Shown: positions 36,036-46,739, numbered from the stretch's first letter. The stretch: 64,000 nt of DNA from Dillenia suffruticosa (GCA_033439265.1 JAVTVX010000035.1:7296001-7360000); one strand, 5' to 3'. A program made the numbers and translations. The notes: generated by a model not told the origin, from the sequence alone.

Positions 36036-36978
36036 TTTTTATTTTTTAATGACTTTTTCATTAATTCAAGTTGGCGTCCATTGGTGGGCCGACCATGCTA
36101 GTCTCATAGTCATAGTGGTCTGGCAAAAGTGACACAGCACTGAATATATCCTTCCATAACTTACAAGAGATATATCTGATCATGTAAGAAAATTTATAAA
36201 AACATGGTACAAAAGGGATAAGTAGTATTCTCTCTATCTCTCTCCCTGGCATGAGGGTAGAAAATTTAATGCCGAAAGTATGTTGGTCTAGTCATTCCTT
36301 TGCTTTGCAAAACATCATACCATCATTTTTTTTACAAGAACTTGATCTAGAATCACCAGCTTAGGAAGGGAGATTTATATCACTAAATTGTCCTCTCGAA
36401 TACACCATCATTCTAAGAAATGCATATAAATCTTAATAATTAGGAACTATAACCTATGCAGAATTCTTCTACTTAGGTTGTGACAATGTAAAATGTGTCC
36501 ATTCACTTAGTTGAAATGTTTGAAGCAGGCAAATGCATAAAAAATTCCAAGAAATGCATGTAAATTTTAATGATTAGGAACTAGACGAGTAATATGGGAG
36601 TACCATCATTCTAGGATTAGCATAACCAAAACGACTCCAATCACATACATAGTTTTTCCTTTTAACAAGTTTCTGATAGACTTATAACCGAAATATGATC
36701 AACAATCAAAACAAAACACTTGCTCTCCTCATGAGAGAATTAGAAAAAAAAACCCACATTGGAAGAGTAATAATGATCATAGAGATGAGAAAGCCATCCA
36801 TCATATAAGCCTGCTCTAATGAACTTATCCGCTTCCACGGTTCTTCTAACTACCGCGAGGTGAAGATAAACCTACTAGTTCTACAGTAGTTTCTTAAAAC
36901 AAAATTTTATCCCATAAATTATTATTTGACATATTTTGTTTCTTTTTATAATATCATCATTAACTACTCGACCAACAA

Positions 36979-37049
36979 GCACTAGTGGTCTAGTGGTAGA
37001 ATAGTACCCTGCCACGATACAGACCCGGGTTCGATTCCCGGCTGGTGCA
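36979..37049 (+). tRNA. tRNA-Gly(GCC), unit 9
   Basis: 71 nt, consensus except the acceptor wobble (GCACTAG) and the same GATAC anticodon-stem change as unit 8. Confidence 0.8.
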
Positions 37050-37060
37050 ATTGGTGAAAC

Positions 37061-37144
37061 TTAAAACTGTGAGGATTTACAAGTGATGGTGGGTCTATCA
37101 CACGTCAGAATTTCGGATGATAAATTAGCGCTTCTGAGCTTCAA
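37061..37144 (+). ncRNA. C/D snoRNA-like segment, unit 9, decayed
   Basis: The 5' stem has become TTAAAAC and about 8 nt are missing after box C; ATGATAA and box D CTGA remain. Confidence 0.4.
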
Positions 37145-38063
37145 TTTTTATTTTTTAATGACTTTTTCATAAATTCAAGTTAGCGTCCATTGGTGGGCCG
37201 ACCATGCTAGTCTTATCGTCATAGTGGGCTGGCAGAAGTGACATAGCACCAATATATCCTTCCATAACTTACAAGAGATATATCTGATCATGTAAGAAAA
37301 TTTATAAAGACATAGTACAAAAGGGATAAGTAGTGTTCTCTCCATCTCTCTCCCTGGCATGAGGGTAGAAAATTTAATGCCGAAAGTATGTTGGTCTAGT
37401 CATTCCTTTGCTTTGCAAGACATCATACCATCATTTTTTTTACTAGAACTTGAATTTAGAATCACTAGCTTAGGAAGGGAGATTTATATCACTATATTGT
37501 CCCCTCGAATACACCATCATTCCAAAAAATGTATATAAATCTTAATAATTAGGAACTATAACCTATGCAGAATTCTTCTGCTTAGGTTGTGACATTGTAA
37601 AATGTGCCCATTCACTTAGTTGAAATGTTTGAAGTAGGCAAATGCATAAAAAATTCCAAGAAATGCATGTAAATTTTAATGATTAGGAACTAGACGAGTA
37701 ATATGGGAGTACCATCATTCTAGGATTAGCATAACCAAAACGACTCCAATCACATACATAGTTTGTCCTTTTAACAAGTTTCTGTTTGTCCTTTTAACAA
37801 GTTTCTGATAGACTTATAATCGAAATATGATCAACAATCAAAGCAAAACACTTGCTCTCCTCTTGAGAGAATTAGAAAAAAAAACCACATTGGAAGAGTA
37901 ATAATGATCATACAGATGAGGAAGCCATCCATCATATAAGCCTGCTCTAATGAACTTATCCGCTTCCACGGTTCTTCTAACTACTGCGAGGTGAAGATAA
38001 ACCTACTAGTTTGACATATTTTGTTTCTTTTTATAAAATCATCATTAACTACCCGACCAACAT

Positions 38064-38145
38064 GCACCAGTGGTCTAGTGGTAGAATAGTACCCTGCCAC
38101 GGTGCAGACCTGGGTTCGATTCCCAGCCAATGCCTAGCCAATGCA
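38064..38145 (+). pseudogene. tRNA-Gly pseudogene, unit 10
   Basis: Acceptor 5' strand, D arm and GCC anticodon arm are intact. The T arm is CTGGGTTCGATTCCCAG, followed by AGCCAATGC twice, which cannot pair with GCACCAG. Shares its 3' sequence with unit 3. Confidence 0.85.
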
Positions 38146-38156
38146 ATTGGTGAAGC

Positions 38157-38232
38157 TTGAAGCTGTGAGGATAATTGTGCTTACAAGTGACGTCTGAATT
38201 TCGGATGATAAATTAGCGCTTCTGAGCTTCAA
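38157..38232 (+). ncRNA. C/D snoRNA-like segment, unit 10, internal deletion
   Basis: Stem, GTGAGGA, D' CTGA, ATGATAA and box D CTGA are all present, but about 16 nt of the C-to-D' interval are missing (76 nt in all), removing much of the possible guide upstream of D'. Confidence 0.5.
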
Positions 38233-39179
38233 TTTTTATTTTTTTAATGACTTTTTCATAAATTCAAGTTGGAGTCCATTGGTGGGCCGACCATGCTTGT
38301 CTCATAGTCATAGTGGGCTGGCAAAAGTGACACAACACCGAAGATATCATTCCAAAACTTACAAGAGATACATCTGATCATGTAAGAAAATTTATAAAAA
38401 CATGGTACAATAGAGATAAGTAGTGTTCTCTCTGTCTTCCTAGCAAGAGGGTAGAAAATCTAATGCCCAAAGTATGCTGGTTTGGTCATTCCTTTGCTTT
38501 GCATGACATCATACCATCATTTTTTTTTATAAGAACTTGAATCTAGAATCATCAGGTTGGGAAGAGAGGTTTATATTACTAGACTTTCTCCTCGGAGACA
38601 CCATTATTCTAAGAAATACATGTAAATCTTAATGATTAGGAACTATAACCTATGCAAAATTCTTCTGCTTAGGTTGTGACAATCTAAGATGTGTCCATTC
38701 ACTTAGTTGAAATGTTTGAAGTAGGCAAATGCATAAAAAATTCCAAGAAATGCTTGTAAAATTTAATGATTAGGAACCAGATAAGTAACGTGGGAGTACC
38801 ATCATTCTAGGATTAGCATAACCAAAACGACTCCAATCACACACAGAGTTTGTCCTTTTAGCAAGTTTCTGATAGACTTATAACCGAAATATGAGCAACA
38901 ATTAAAACAAAATGCTTGCTCTCCTCATGAGAGAATTAGGAAACAAAAAAAAAAACACATTGGAAGAGTAATGATGATCATACAGATGAGGAAGCCATCC
39001 ATCATATAAGTCTACTCTAATGAACTTATCCGCTTCCACGGTTCTTCTAACTACTGCGAGGTAAAGATAAACCTACTAGTTCTGCAGTAGTTTCTTACAA
39101 ACAAATTTTATCCTATAAATTATTGTTTGACATATTTTGTTTCCTTTTATAATATCATCATTAACTGCCCGACCAACAA

Positions 39180-39238
39180 GCACCAATGGTCTAGTGGTAG
39201 AATAGTACCCTGCCACGGTACAGACCCTGGTTTGATTA
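39180..39238 (+). pseudogene. Truncated tRNA-Gly, unit 11
   Basis: Intact through the GCC anticodon arm. The T arm stops at TTTGATT and joins AGCTTCAATTTTT, which is the 3' end of the snoRNA segment. One deletion removed the tRNA 3' end and nearly all of the snoRNA. Confidence 0.85.
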
Positions 39239-39397
39239 GTAGCTTCAATTTTTATTTTTTAGTAACTTTTTCATAAATTCAAGTTGGCGTCCATTGGGTG
39301 ACACAGCACCGAAGATATCCTTCCATAAATTACAAGAGATATATCTGATCTTGTAAGAAAATTTATAAAAACATAGTATAATAGGGATAAGTAGTGT

Positions 39398-39428
<31 letters not shown>

Positions 39429-40164
39429 AGCATGAGGGTAGAAAATCTAATGCCGAAAGTATGCTGGTCTGGTCATTCCTTTGCTTTGCAAGACATCGTA
39501 CCATCATTTTTTTTGTTGTACAAAAATTTAAATATAAAATCACAAGATTGTGAATGAGAGTTTGTACTATTAGATTGTTCTCCGGGAAACACCATCATTC
39601 TAAGAAATGCATGTAAATCTTAATGATTAGGAACTATAACTTATGCGAAATTCTTCTGCTTAGGTTGTGACAATATATGATGTGCCCATTCACTTAGTTG
39701 AAATGTTTGAAGTAGGCAAATGCATAAAAAATTCCAAGAAATGCATGTAAATTTTAATGATTAGGGACTAGACAAGTAATATGGGAGTACCAACATTCTA
39801 GGATTAGCAGAACCAAAATGACTCCAGTCACACACACAGTTTGTCCTTTTAGCAAGTTTTTGATAGACTTATAACCGAAATATGACCAACAATCAAAACA
39901 AAATACTTGCTCTCCTCATGAGAGATTTAGGAAAAAAAAAACACTTTGGAAGAGTAATGATGATCATCAGATGAGGGAGCCATCCATCATATAAGCCTGC
40001 TCTAATGAATTTATCCACTTCCACGGTTCTTCTAACTACTGCGAGGTGAAGATAAATCTACTAGTTCTACAGTAGTTTCTTATAAACAAATTTTATCCCA
40101 TAAATTATTATTTGACATATTTTGTTTCTTTTTATAATATTATCATTAACTACTCGGCCAACAA

Positions 40165-40235
40165 GCACCAGTGGTCTAGTAGTAGAATAGTACTCAGTCA
40201 CGGTACAGACCGGGATTCGATTCCCGGCTGGTGCA
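40165..40235 (+). tRNA. tRNA-Gly-like with anticodon GTC, unit 12
   Basis: 71 nt. The anticodon at 40197-40199 is GTC (would read Asp GAC) and the preceding U33 position is A. GTAGTAG in the D arm and a shifted T stem (GACCGGGATTCG) add damage. Probably not a working tRNA. Confidence 0.65.
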
Positions 40236-40246
40236 ATTGGTGAAGC

Positions 40247-40338
40247 TTGAAGCTATGAGGATAATTGCGCTTACAAGTGATGGTGGGTCTATCACAAGTC
40301 TGAATTTCAGATGATAAATTAGCGCTTCTGAGCTTCAA
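40247..40338 (+). ncRNA. C/D snoRNA-like segment, unit 12, most complete
   Basis: 92 nt: stem TTGAAGC (40247-40253) with GCTTCAA (40332-40338), box C-like ATGAGGA (40255-40261), D' CTGA (40300-40303), C' ATGATAA (40311-40317), box D CTGA (40328-40331), then an oligo-T terminator. It begins 11 nt after the tRNA. Box C has one departure from RTGATGA. The layout fits the tRNA-Gly/snoR43 dicistronic genes known in Arabidopsis; the target is not established. Confidence 0.65.
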
Positions 40339-41336
40339 TTTTTATTTTTTAAATGTCTTTTTCACAAATTCAAGTTGTGGTCCATTGGTGGGCCGACCAT
40401 GGTAGTCTCATAGTCATAGTGGGCCGGCAAAAGTGATACAACACCGAAGATATCCTTTTTTGTTTGTTTGGTGAGAGCACCGAAGTTGTCCTTCCATAAC
40501 TTACAAGAGATATATCCGATCATGAAAGAAAATTTATAAAAACATAGTACAATAGGGATAAGTAGTGTTCTCTCTCTCTTCCTAGCACGAGGGTAGAAAA
40601 TCTAATGCCCAAAGTATGCTGGTCTGGTCATTCCTTTGCTTTGCAAGACATCGTACCATCATTTTTTTTTTATTATACAAGAATTTGAATATGGAATCAT
40701 CAGATTGAAAAGGGGATTTGTACTATTAGCTTGTCCCTTCGGAAACACCATCATTCTAAGAAATGCATGTAAATCTTAATGATTAGGAACTATAACCTAT
40801 GCAAAATTCTTCTGCTTAGGTTGTGACAATCTAAAATGTGCCCATTCACTTAGTTGAAATGTTTGAAGTACGCAAATGCATAAAATATTTCAAGAAATGC
40901 TTGTAAATTTTAATGATTAGGAACTAGACAAGTAATATGAGAGTACCATTATTCTAGCATTAGCAGAACCAAAACGACTCCAATCACACACATAATTTGT
41001 CCAATTCCTCACAGACCTATAACAGAAATAAGGCCAACAATCAAAACAAAACACTTGTTTTCCTCATAATTAAAATTAAAAAACCAAATATTGGAAGAGC
41101 AATGATGATCATATAGATGAGGAAGCCATCCATCATATAAGCTTGCTCCAATGAACTCATCCGCTTCCGCTTCCATGGCTCTTCTAACTAATGCAAGATT
41201 AAGCTACTATTTTTGTAGTAGTTTCTTATAAATAAATTTTATCTCATAAATTATTATTTGACACATTTTGTTTCTCTTTATGTTCTTATTCTTATTATTA
41301 ATTAGCGAATATGATCCAGCAAGTACAAGCCAATGA

Positions 41337-41407
41337 GCACAAGTGGTCCAGTGATAGCATAGTACCTTGTCACGGTACAGATACGGGTTTCATTCCCAGG
41401 TGATGCA
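41337..41407 (+). tRNA. tRNA-Gly-like with anticodon GTC, unit 13, diverged
   Basis: 71 nt. Anticodon GTC at 41369-41371 with U33 kept; several changes in D arm (CCAGTGATAGC) and T loop (GGTTTCATTCC). The snoRNA that follows has lost its 3' part including box D. Confidence 0.6.
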
Positions 41408-41543
41408 ATTGGCGAAGCTGTGAGAATAATTGCACTTACAAGTGATGGTGGGTCCATCACACGCCTAAGTGACACAGCACCAAAGATATCCTTCCATAAC
41501 TTACAAGAGAAATATCTAATCATGTAAGAACATTTATAAAAAC

Positions 41544-41649
41544 ATGGTACAATAGGGATAAGTAATGTTCTCTCTCTCCCTCCTCTAGCATTTGGGTAGA
41601 AAATCTAATGCCATAATATAAAAAACATGGTACAATAGGAATAAGCAAT

Positions 41650-41742
<93 letters not shown>

Positions 41743-41807
41743 AGCATTTGGGTAGAAAATCTAATGCCATAATAAACAAAAACATGGTACAATAGGAATA
41801 AGTAATG

Positions 41808-41839
<32 letters not shown>

Positions 41840-41850
41840 CCTAGCATTTG
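41544..41850. repeat. Local triplication with long (CT)n in the last array unit
   Basis: A block from AACATGGTACAATAGG through a (CT)n run to AGCATTTGGGT and AATCTAATGCC occurs three times; the middle copy carries about 44 CT repeats (41651-41739). Confidence 0.85.
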
Positions 41851-42104
41851 GGTGGAAAATCTAATGCCGAAAATGTACTGGTCTTGTCATTTCTTTGCTT
41901 TGCAAGACATGTAACCATCATTCTAAGAAATGCATGTAAATTTTAATAATTGGAAGCTATAACCTATGCAAAAGTCTTCTGATCAGGTTGTGACAACTCA
42001 AAAAATGCCCATTCGGTTGAAATGTTTGAAGTAGGCAAATGCATCAGAAATCCAAGAAATTCATGTGAATTTTAATAATTAGGAGCTAGACAAGTAATAT
42101 GAGA

Positions 42105-42370
42105 GTACCATCATTATAGCATTAGCAGAACCAAAACGTCCAATCACACACACAATTTGTCCTTTTAGCAAGTTCCAGACAGATCTATAACAGAAATAAA
42201 GTCAACAATCAAGACAAAACACTTGTCCTCCTTATGAGAGAATTAAAAAAAAAAAAAAACATTGGAAGAGTAATGATGATCATACAGGTGAGGAATCCAT
42301 CCATCATATAAGCCTGCTCCAATGAACTCATCCGCATCCGCAGTTCTTCTAACCGCTTTAAGGTGAAGAT
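42105..42370 (-). pseudogene. HPR1: HPR1 exon remnants a and b, last array unit
   Basis: Exon a (about 42283-42370) is the best preserved for this part: LHLKAVRRTADADEF, then IGAGLYDGWIPHLY. Exon b lies at about 42105-42178. No tRNA follows further right; beyond about 42400 the similarity to the repeat unit stops. Confidence 0.8.
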
Positions 42371-42679
42371 AATATATTAGTTCTGCAGTAGTTTCTTATA
42401 AGCATTCCCTATCTTAAAAACCACATAAATATCTCCACAATCACATTTCTAGCATTACTTTCTGTCCAATAGAATAAGATCAATGCTATTTATTATAATA
42501 AAAAAGCCCATGACAAGTTTTTTTGTGACTGGTGGCAGATTGTAATAAAAAAATTCCGAACATCATACATAGTAACACTTAATAGTAAATCTGAGCTCAT
42601 GAAAGTATCATCATTCATAATAATTTTTTTTCCTTATAGTAACAGTAAACCTTCTATCTCTCAAAAACAAACTTGCAGG

Positions 42680-42810
42680 ACTTTTTCAAAAGCAACACAA
42701 TACTTAGCAGCAAAGAGATCAACATTATTGTAGCCAACAGCCATGTTACCAAACCCTTTGCTTCCTGCTCTGCTTAAAGCAGAGAACAATGTTTCACCCA
42801 AATCCTTCGT
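42680..42810 (-). pseudogene. HPR1: HPR1 N-terminal exon remnant right of the array
   Basis: Minus translation TKDLGETLFSALSRAGSKGF then GNMAVGYNNVDLFAAKYCV matches the HPR1 N-terminal part (TEDWGETLFSALSKAGGKAF, SNMAVGYNNVD). After YCVAF the frame runs into unrelated sequence. This piece is upstream of exon a in a minus-strand HPR1, as expected if the array expanded within the gene. Earlier exons were not found to the right. Confidence 0.8.
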
Positions 42811-44765
42811 CAGCAGAAACCAAAACAATTCAATCAATTCAGTTATACACATACAATTTGATTCTCAAACAGCAAATTGATCCAGTGAGTTCCCAAGTTT
42901 TCTGCCAACAATTCTATACTTTACATTCGGATTACCAGCCATAAGGAAAACCAAATTTGTCACCGAAAAACTCTTGAAGGAAGTTAATGCATCTCCTAGC
43001 AATCCGTGTCAAAACAAAGGTGCAATTTAAGCACTGGAAACCAAGGTAGTCCTGGCAGACCCTTATGACAGGACACACAGATCTTTGAAATGTAGGAGCT
43101 TTGAGTGTCATTGAAGTTGACAGACAAGCACCAGCATATAAGCGTAACTCCAAGCACATCCTTATATTACTTTATCAGGTGGACAAATGGGAAACCTCAT
43201 ACATTTGTCCACCAATATATTTAAGAATCAATGTACAAACTACACAATATATGGACAATTATACAAGGATTACATTACAACCCCTGGCCTCTAACTAGCG
43301 CTGATCTTTTTACAGCATAAAACACCAACATTGAGTGGTCTCAAAGCAAAAGGCGAAATCCACATTAAGTCCAGTATGATCATTGTCTTTGGCCTTTGAA
43401 CCATATCAAGGGATTTGAAATATAACAGAAGAAGAAATTTAAAGTGATCACTCGGGAAAAAGTACTGCAAAAATATATATCCAAATGCTAAACAAATGGG
43501 GGAGAGAGAGAGAGAGAGAGAGAATTGAGGAATCATATTAACAATAAAAAAATCATATCTATGCTAAGATGCTTAGTTTCGCAAAACATGGAATGGTCAG
43601 CTACTGGTAGATTGAATATTAAAGCGGTTGCTTACATCCTTTCTTTCACAAAAATTCAGTTGCATGATGAAATGTGAGAGAACCTAAAACATAGATCCTT
43701 TGGCAAGCAAAATTATCAGGAGTAAAGTTACCATGAAAATAACCTCCCTAGGATATATCTAACTTCAAAGAATTCTTATATTGGGTAATTCATACCCCCA
43801 TACTAAACCTAGCAATCTTCAATCAGAAAATTGAAACTTTCAAGTTAGCAGAATCACAAAATGAATTAACCCATTATCAACCATTGGAATTTGAGCAAGG
43901 TTCCGTGAAAGAAAGCGACAGACCCACATCAAACACCCAGTAATTACTAACCCTAAAATCTCTGTAAACATTTCAAAGCCCAAACAATGACACGTGCTCT
44001 GCTCATACTTCTTCCGCTTCCGGTCAAAAACATTGACCGGTCAAAGTTGGAGCAACGGGTCAATAAACCCGGTCTCCGGGTCACTCAACTTTTTGCCTTT
44101 TCCTTTCTTTTTCTCAACTCTCTTTGCCGGTACCGAGGGCGTGTTTATTTTATGAAAATATTCAATTATATCAATTTATAAAGATTATTTTCAATTTTTT
44201 TACATTTTTACAAATATTCAAATTTTTTCTGTAGAACGATTTCCTATAATTATCAGAATTATAATATTCTATTTTTTAGTAAAAAAATATTTAAGAAATT
44301 CATTTTTTGGAAAATACCCAAAAATAAAAATAAAAATAAAAATATTTTCTCAAATTCTATTATTGAAAAAAATAAATACAATTATAATAAATATTTAAAC
44401 TAATTTTTAGAATAGTTTTAAAATTGTGCTGCTTGAAAATAGTTTTAATTACCCAAAACAGTTTTCATATGTTAACAAAAAAAAAAAAAGAAAGAAAGAA
44501 AGAAACCATTGTATCTAAATTGTAGTCAAAACTCTTTAATTAAAAATACTTTTGCTCTAATATCAAAGTAAGTTTACGAAAAATGATAGATTTTATGGTA
44601 AAAATAAAACAAAAAATACAATCGAAACACTTAAAAATTTAAAAAAAAATATATATTTTTTAATAACATTACGTTTTTGCTTCTCACGCAAATTACCATT
44701 CTATATGTAATTCTTTCTTCAATTTTTTTTACTCTTCCCCAATGTATTATTTGATCTATCTTTCT

Positions 44766-44840
44766 CTCTTTTTTTGTTGTATAAATATTTGAATTTGAAA
44801 TTATCAGATTTGGAAAAAAAGATTTGTACCACTAAACTAT
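44766..44840 (-). mobile_element. Mini tRNA-like A-tailed retroposon
   Basis: On minus: ATAGTTTAGTGGTACAAATC, then TTTCAAATTCAAATATTT, then ATACAACAAAAAAAGAG. Close to the version in the array units. Confidence 0.55.
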
Positions 44841-45215
44841 CCCCTTAAGAACTTTTTCTTTTTAAACTCTAGATCGATTTCGATCATTTGCTTTCTTCTC
44901 TTCTTTTCTCATTTTTTTTTAATTCCTATTACACTCTGTTCCCATTTCTTCTCTCTTTCTCTGCTCTCTTCTTTCTTCTCTCATCTCTCTCTTACTTTTA
45001 TTTTTCTCTTTAGAGAATGGCTAGAATTGATCGAGAAAGACAGAGAAGAGAGAGAGTTGAAATTTGATTGGACAAGAGAGAAGAGATCAATAAAAGGGAG
45101 GGAGAGGGAGGAAGTGAGAGAGTGTGTGTGTGTGAGGGTGAGGATGGAATCAATTTAGAGAGAGAGATTTGATCAAGATTGAGTGAGGAAAGAAAGGAAG
45201 AGAGATTTTGGGAGA

Positions 45216-45274
45216 CAGTTTAATGGTCACAATTTTTCGATCCAGGATTCGAATTTTTATGTAACAATAAAAAG
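45216..45274 (+). mobile_element. Mini tRNA-like A-tailed retroposon
   Basis: CAGTTTAATGGTCACAATTT, then CAGGATTCGAATTTTTATG, then TAACAATAAAAAG. Its box B-like GATTCGAATTTT is the best kept of the dispersed copies. Confidence 0.55.
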
Positions 45275-45890
45275 GGGAAAGAGAATGAGTCTCGGAACAA
45301 ACAATTATTTCACCTAAAAGTATGAGACAATGTTTCAAAATTTGCCACATCGCACTTGTGGTTTTACTTTTGCTCATGTTTCAAAATTTATTTTTTTCAT
45401 ACTGTGTTTCAAGTAAAGATTAATTAAATTAAAATTAATTTAATATAAGATATTAGTTTCACAAATAATGAACTTAATACTATTTAGTTACCCAAAACAA
45501 AATAATTAAAAAATTTCTCTAGACATCGAACAATTTGTTGTCTAAAACAATGACAATGACAACCCCAAATGATGATTTTGGGTTGGGAGTGGCGATTGTC
45601 GACGTTAAAATTAAAATGAAGATTGCTTATAAGCCATTTTGACATGAATTTCATTTTTTTCTTGAATTTAAATTTTCTCAAATATTCTAAAAATTCAACC
45701 CCGTTGCTCTCCTGCATCAACTTAAAGATAAACCAGCTTTGGCAAGGTATTATAAGTAATCCTAGGTAGGATTACTAAGGTTGGAAGCCAAACATGAAAT
45801 GTAAAATACAAGGAAGATGATCTTTGGCTTGTCAATTGATATCACATATGTACGTAACAACCAGATTTAGTAATTAGTTCTTAGTTCCCA

Positions 45891-46636
45891 TCATTTGAAC
45901 GTCCATAAATAGCATATGCGACAACCAAGAACAAACACCACAGCCGCCACCGTCACCCCAGCAGCAAAAACAAGCACTCTTCTGCTCACCGTCACACTGG
46001 GCCACCCACTCGCCATGGCTGTGGTTGTTCCCGCCAAGACAGGTTCTTGAAATGTACCTTTTCCGGTTACTTGATTGACCAGGTCATCTCTTGTTGGCTT
46101 TTCCTCTGTCTGAACTCTGCTCAGGTTAAACTCCATCAGCATTTTAGGTTTTGTTGTATGGTCCTCTTTGGTAGTTGATGAAGTGACCTTTTTGGGCATT
46201 GTAATGTACAGATATTCTCTCATGAATTTTGCTTTGATTTCATCTTCTTTACAGTGCTTTGGTACTTTGATTTCCTTCTGGAATCTGCTCCACTTGCGCT
46301 CACCAACATGTCTCTGTCCAGTGATTCTCAAAAGCCCAGAATTGTTTATCACAACCTTCAAGTTTTCCTTTCTGAATTCTGGCCCAGAAAAAAAAGGAGA
46401 TCATCATGAATTGTCGCAAAAAAATAAATTTTCATGGCTTTCCTTTTCATAATTTTTCTTACTACCTTCTTTTCTGAAAATTGATATGAATGAAAAAAAA
46501 AAAAGAAGAAGAAGAAGAAGAAAATACCCGGAAGATGGATAACAAGAGTTTCGAGTTCATCGTCTCTTTCCCATCTGCAATAAGGCTCGAAATCATGGTA
46601 TTCATGTGGGAGTGCAGCTCCAGCCTTGGCATCCAT
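45891..46636 (-). CDS. RTM2-like HSP20 protein with C-terminal membrane anchor
   Basis: Two exons: 46528-46636 (ATG at 46634-46636) and 45891-46378, 597 nt, 198 residues, frame kept across the GT-AG intron. The N-terminal part is an alpha-crystallin/HSP20 domain (LVIHLPEFRKENLKVVINNS, GLLRITGQRHVGERKWSRFQ, YLYITMPKKV). A low-complexity linker follows, then one hydrophobic segment near the C terminus (VLVFAAGVTVAAVVFVLGCR), so a tail-anchored protein is likely. This layout is that of the plant RTM2-like group; Arabidopsis RTM2 restricts long-distance movement of a potyvirus, but most members have no known role, and no such function is claimed here. A TATA box lies about 80 bp upstream of the ATG. 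A (GAA)n-rich stretch sits in the intron. Confidence 0.9.
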
Positions 46637-46711
46637 TGATGAAGATCTCTCTGGTTTGATTCGTTTATTTGAGGAAAGTAGCAGTGATTGATGAAACCAT
46701 ATTGGTAACAT

Positions 46712-46721
46712 GTATATATAC
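46712..46721 (-). promoter_or_regulatory. TATA box of the RTM2-like gene
   Basis: GTATATATAC on minus, about 76-85 bp upstream of the start codon at 46636, at a spacing that suits a short 5' leader. Confidence 0.55.
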
Positions 46722-46739
46722 ATATTCGGCCAGGCTTAT

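Larger units (their letters stand above)
28358..42400. repeat. Tandem array of ~1.1-kb units: tRNA-Gly + snoRNA + antisense HPR1 exons
   Basis: Spacing between successive tRNA starts is 1122, 244, 1152, 1143, 1115, 1077, 1140, 1117, 1085, 1116, 985 and 1172 bp. Plus-strand order in a unit: HPR1 exon b remnant (antisense), HPR1 exon a remnant (antisense), AT-rich tRNA 5' flank, tRNA-Gly, C/D snoRNA-like segment, T-rich terminator, a conserved 250-bp stretch, a CT-rich tract, and an antisense A-tailed mini retroposon. Units at about 32-37 kb are nearly identical; outer ones are more diverged. The unit at 29991-30235 is cut to 244 bp by a deletion that also left a 33-bp duplication (about 30063-30128). 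Confidence 0.93.
42811..45890. other. Spacer between the HPR1 remnant and the HSP20 gene
   Basis: No gene is supported. 42.9-44.1 kb has moderate A+T with open frames of 60-95 codons and no recognised domain; earlier HPR1 exons were looked for here and not found. 44.1-45.5 kb is AT- and CT/GA-rich and carries two mini retroposons. Confidence 0.45.

Noticed and set aside
29047-37360. A recurring minus-strand frame of 61-68 codons in many array units, containing CFYKFSYMIRYISCKLWKDI
   Set aside because: It stays open because the units are recent copies. It has no domain, its ends vary, and it overlaps repeat sequence rather than HPR1 exons.
28358-42400. CRISPR-like or satellite reading of the array
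   Set aside because: Units are about 1.1 kb with internal tRNA, snoRNA and exon structure in a eukaryotic genome; no short repeat-spacer pattern.
42932-43159. 75-codon minus frame tested as the missing first HPR1 exon
   Set aside because: No match to the HPR1 N terminus in any frame of 42.9-44.1 kb.
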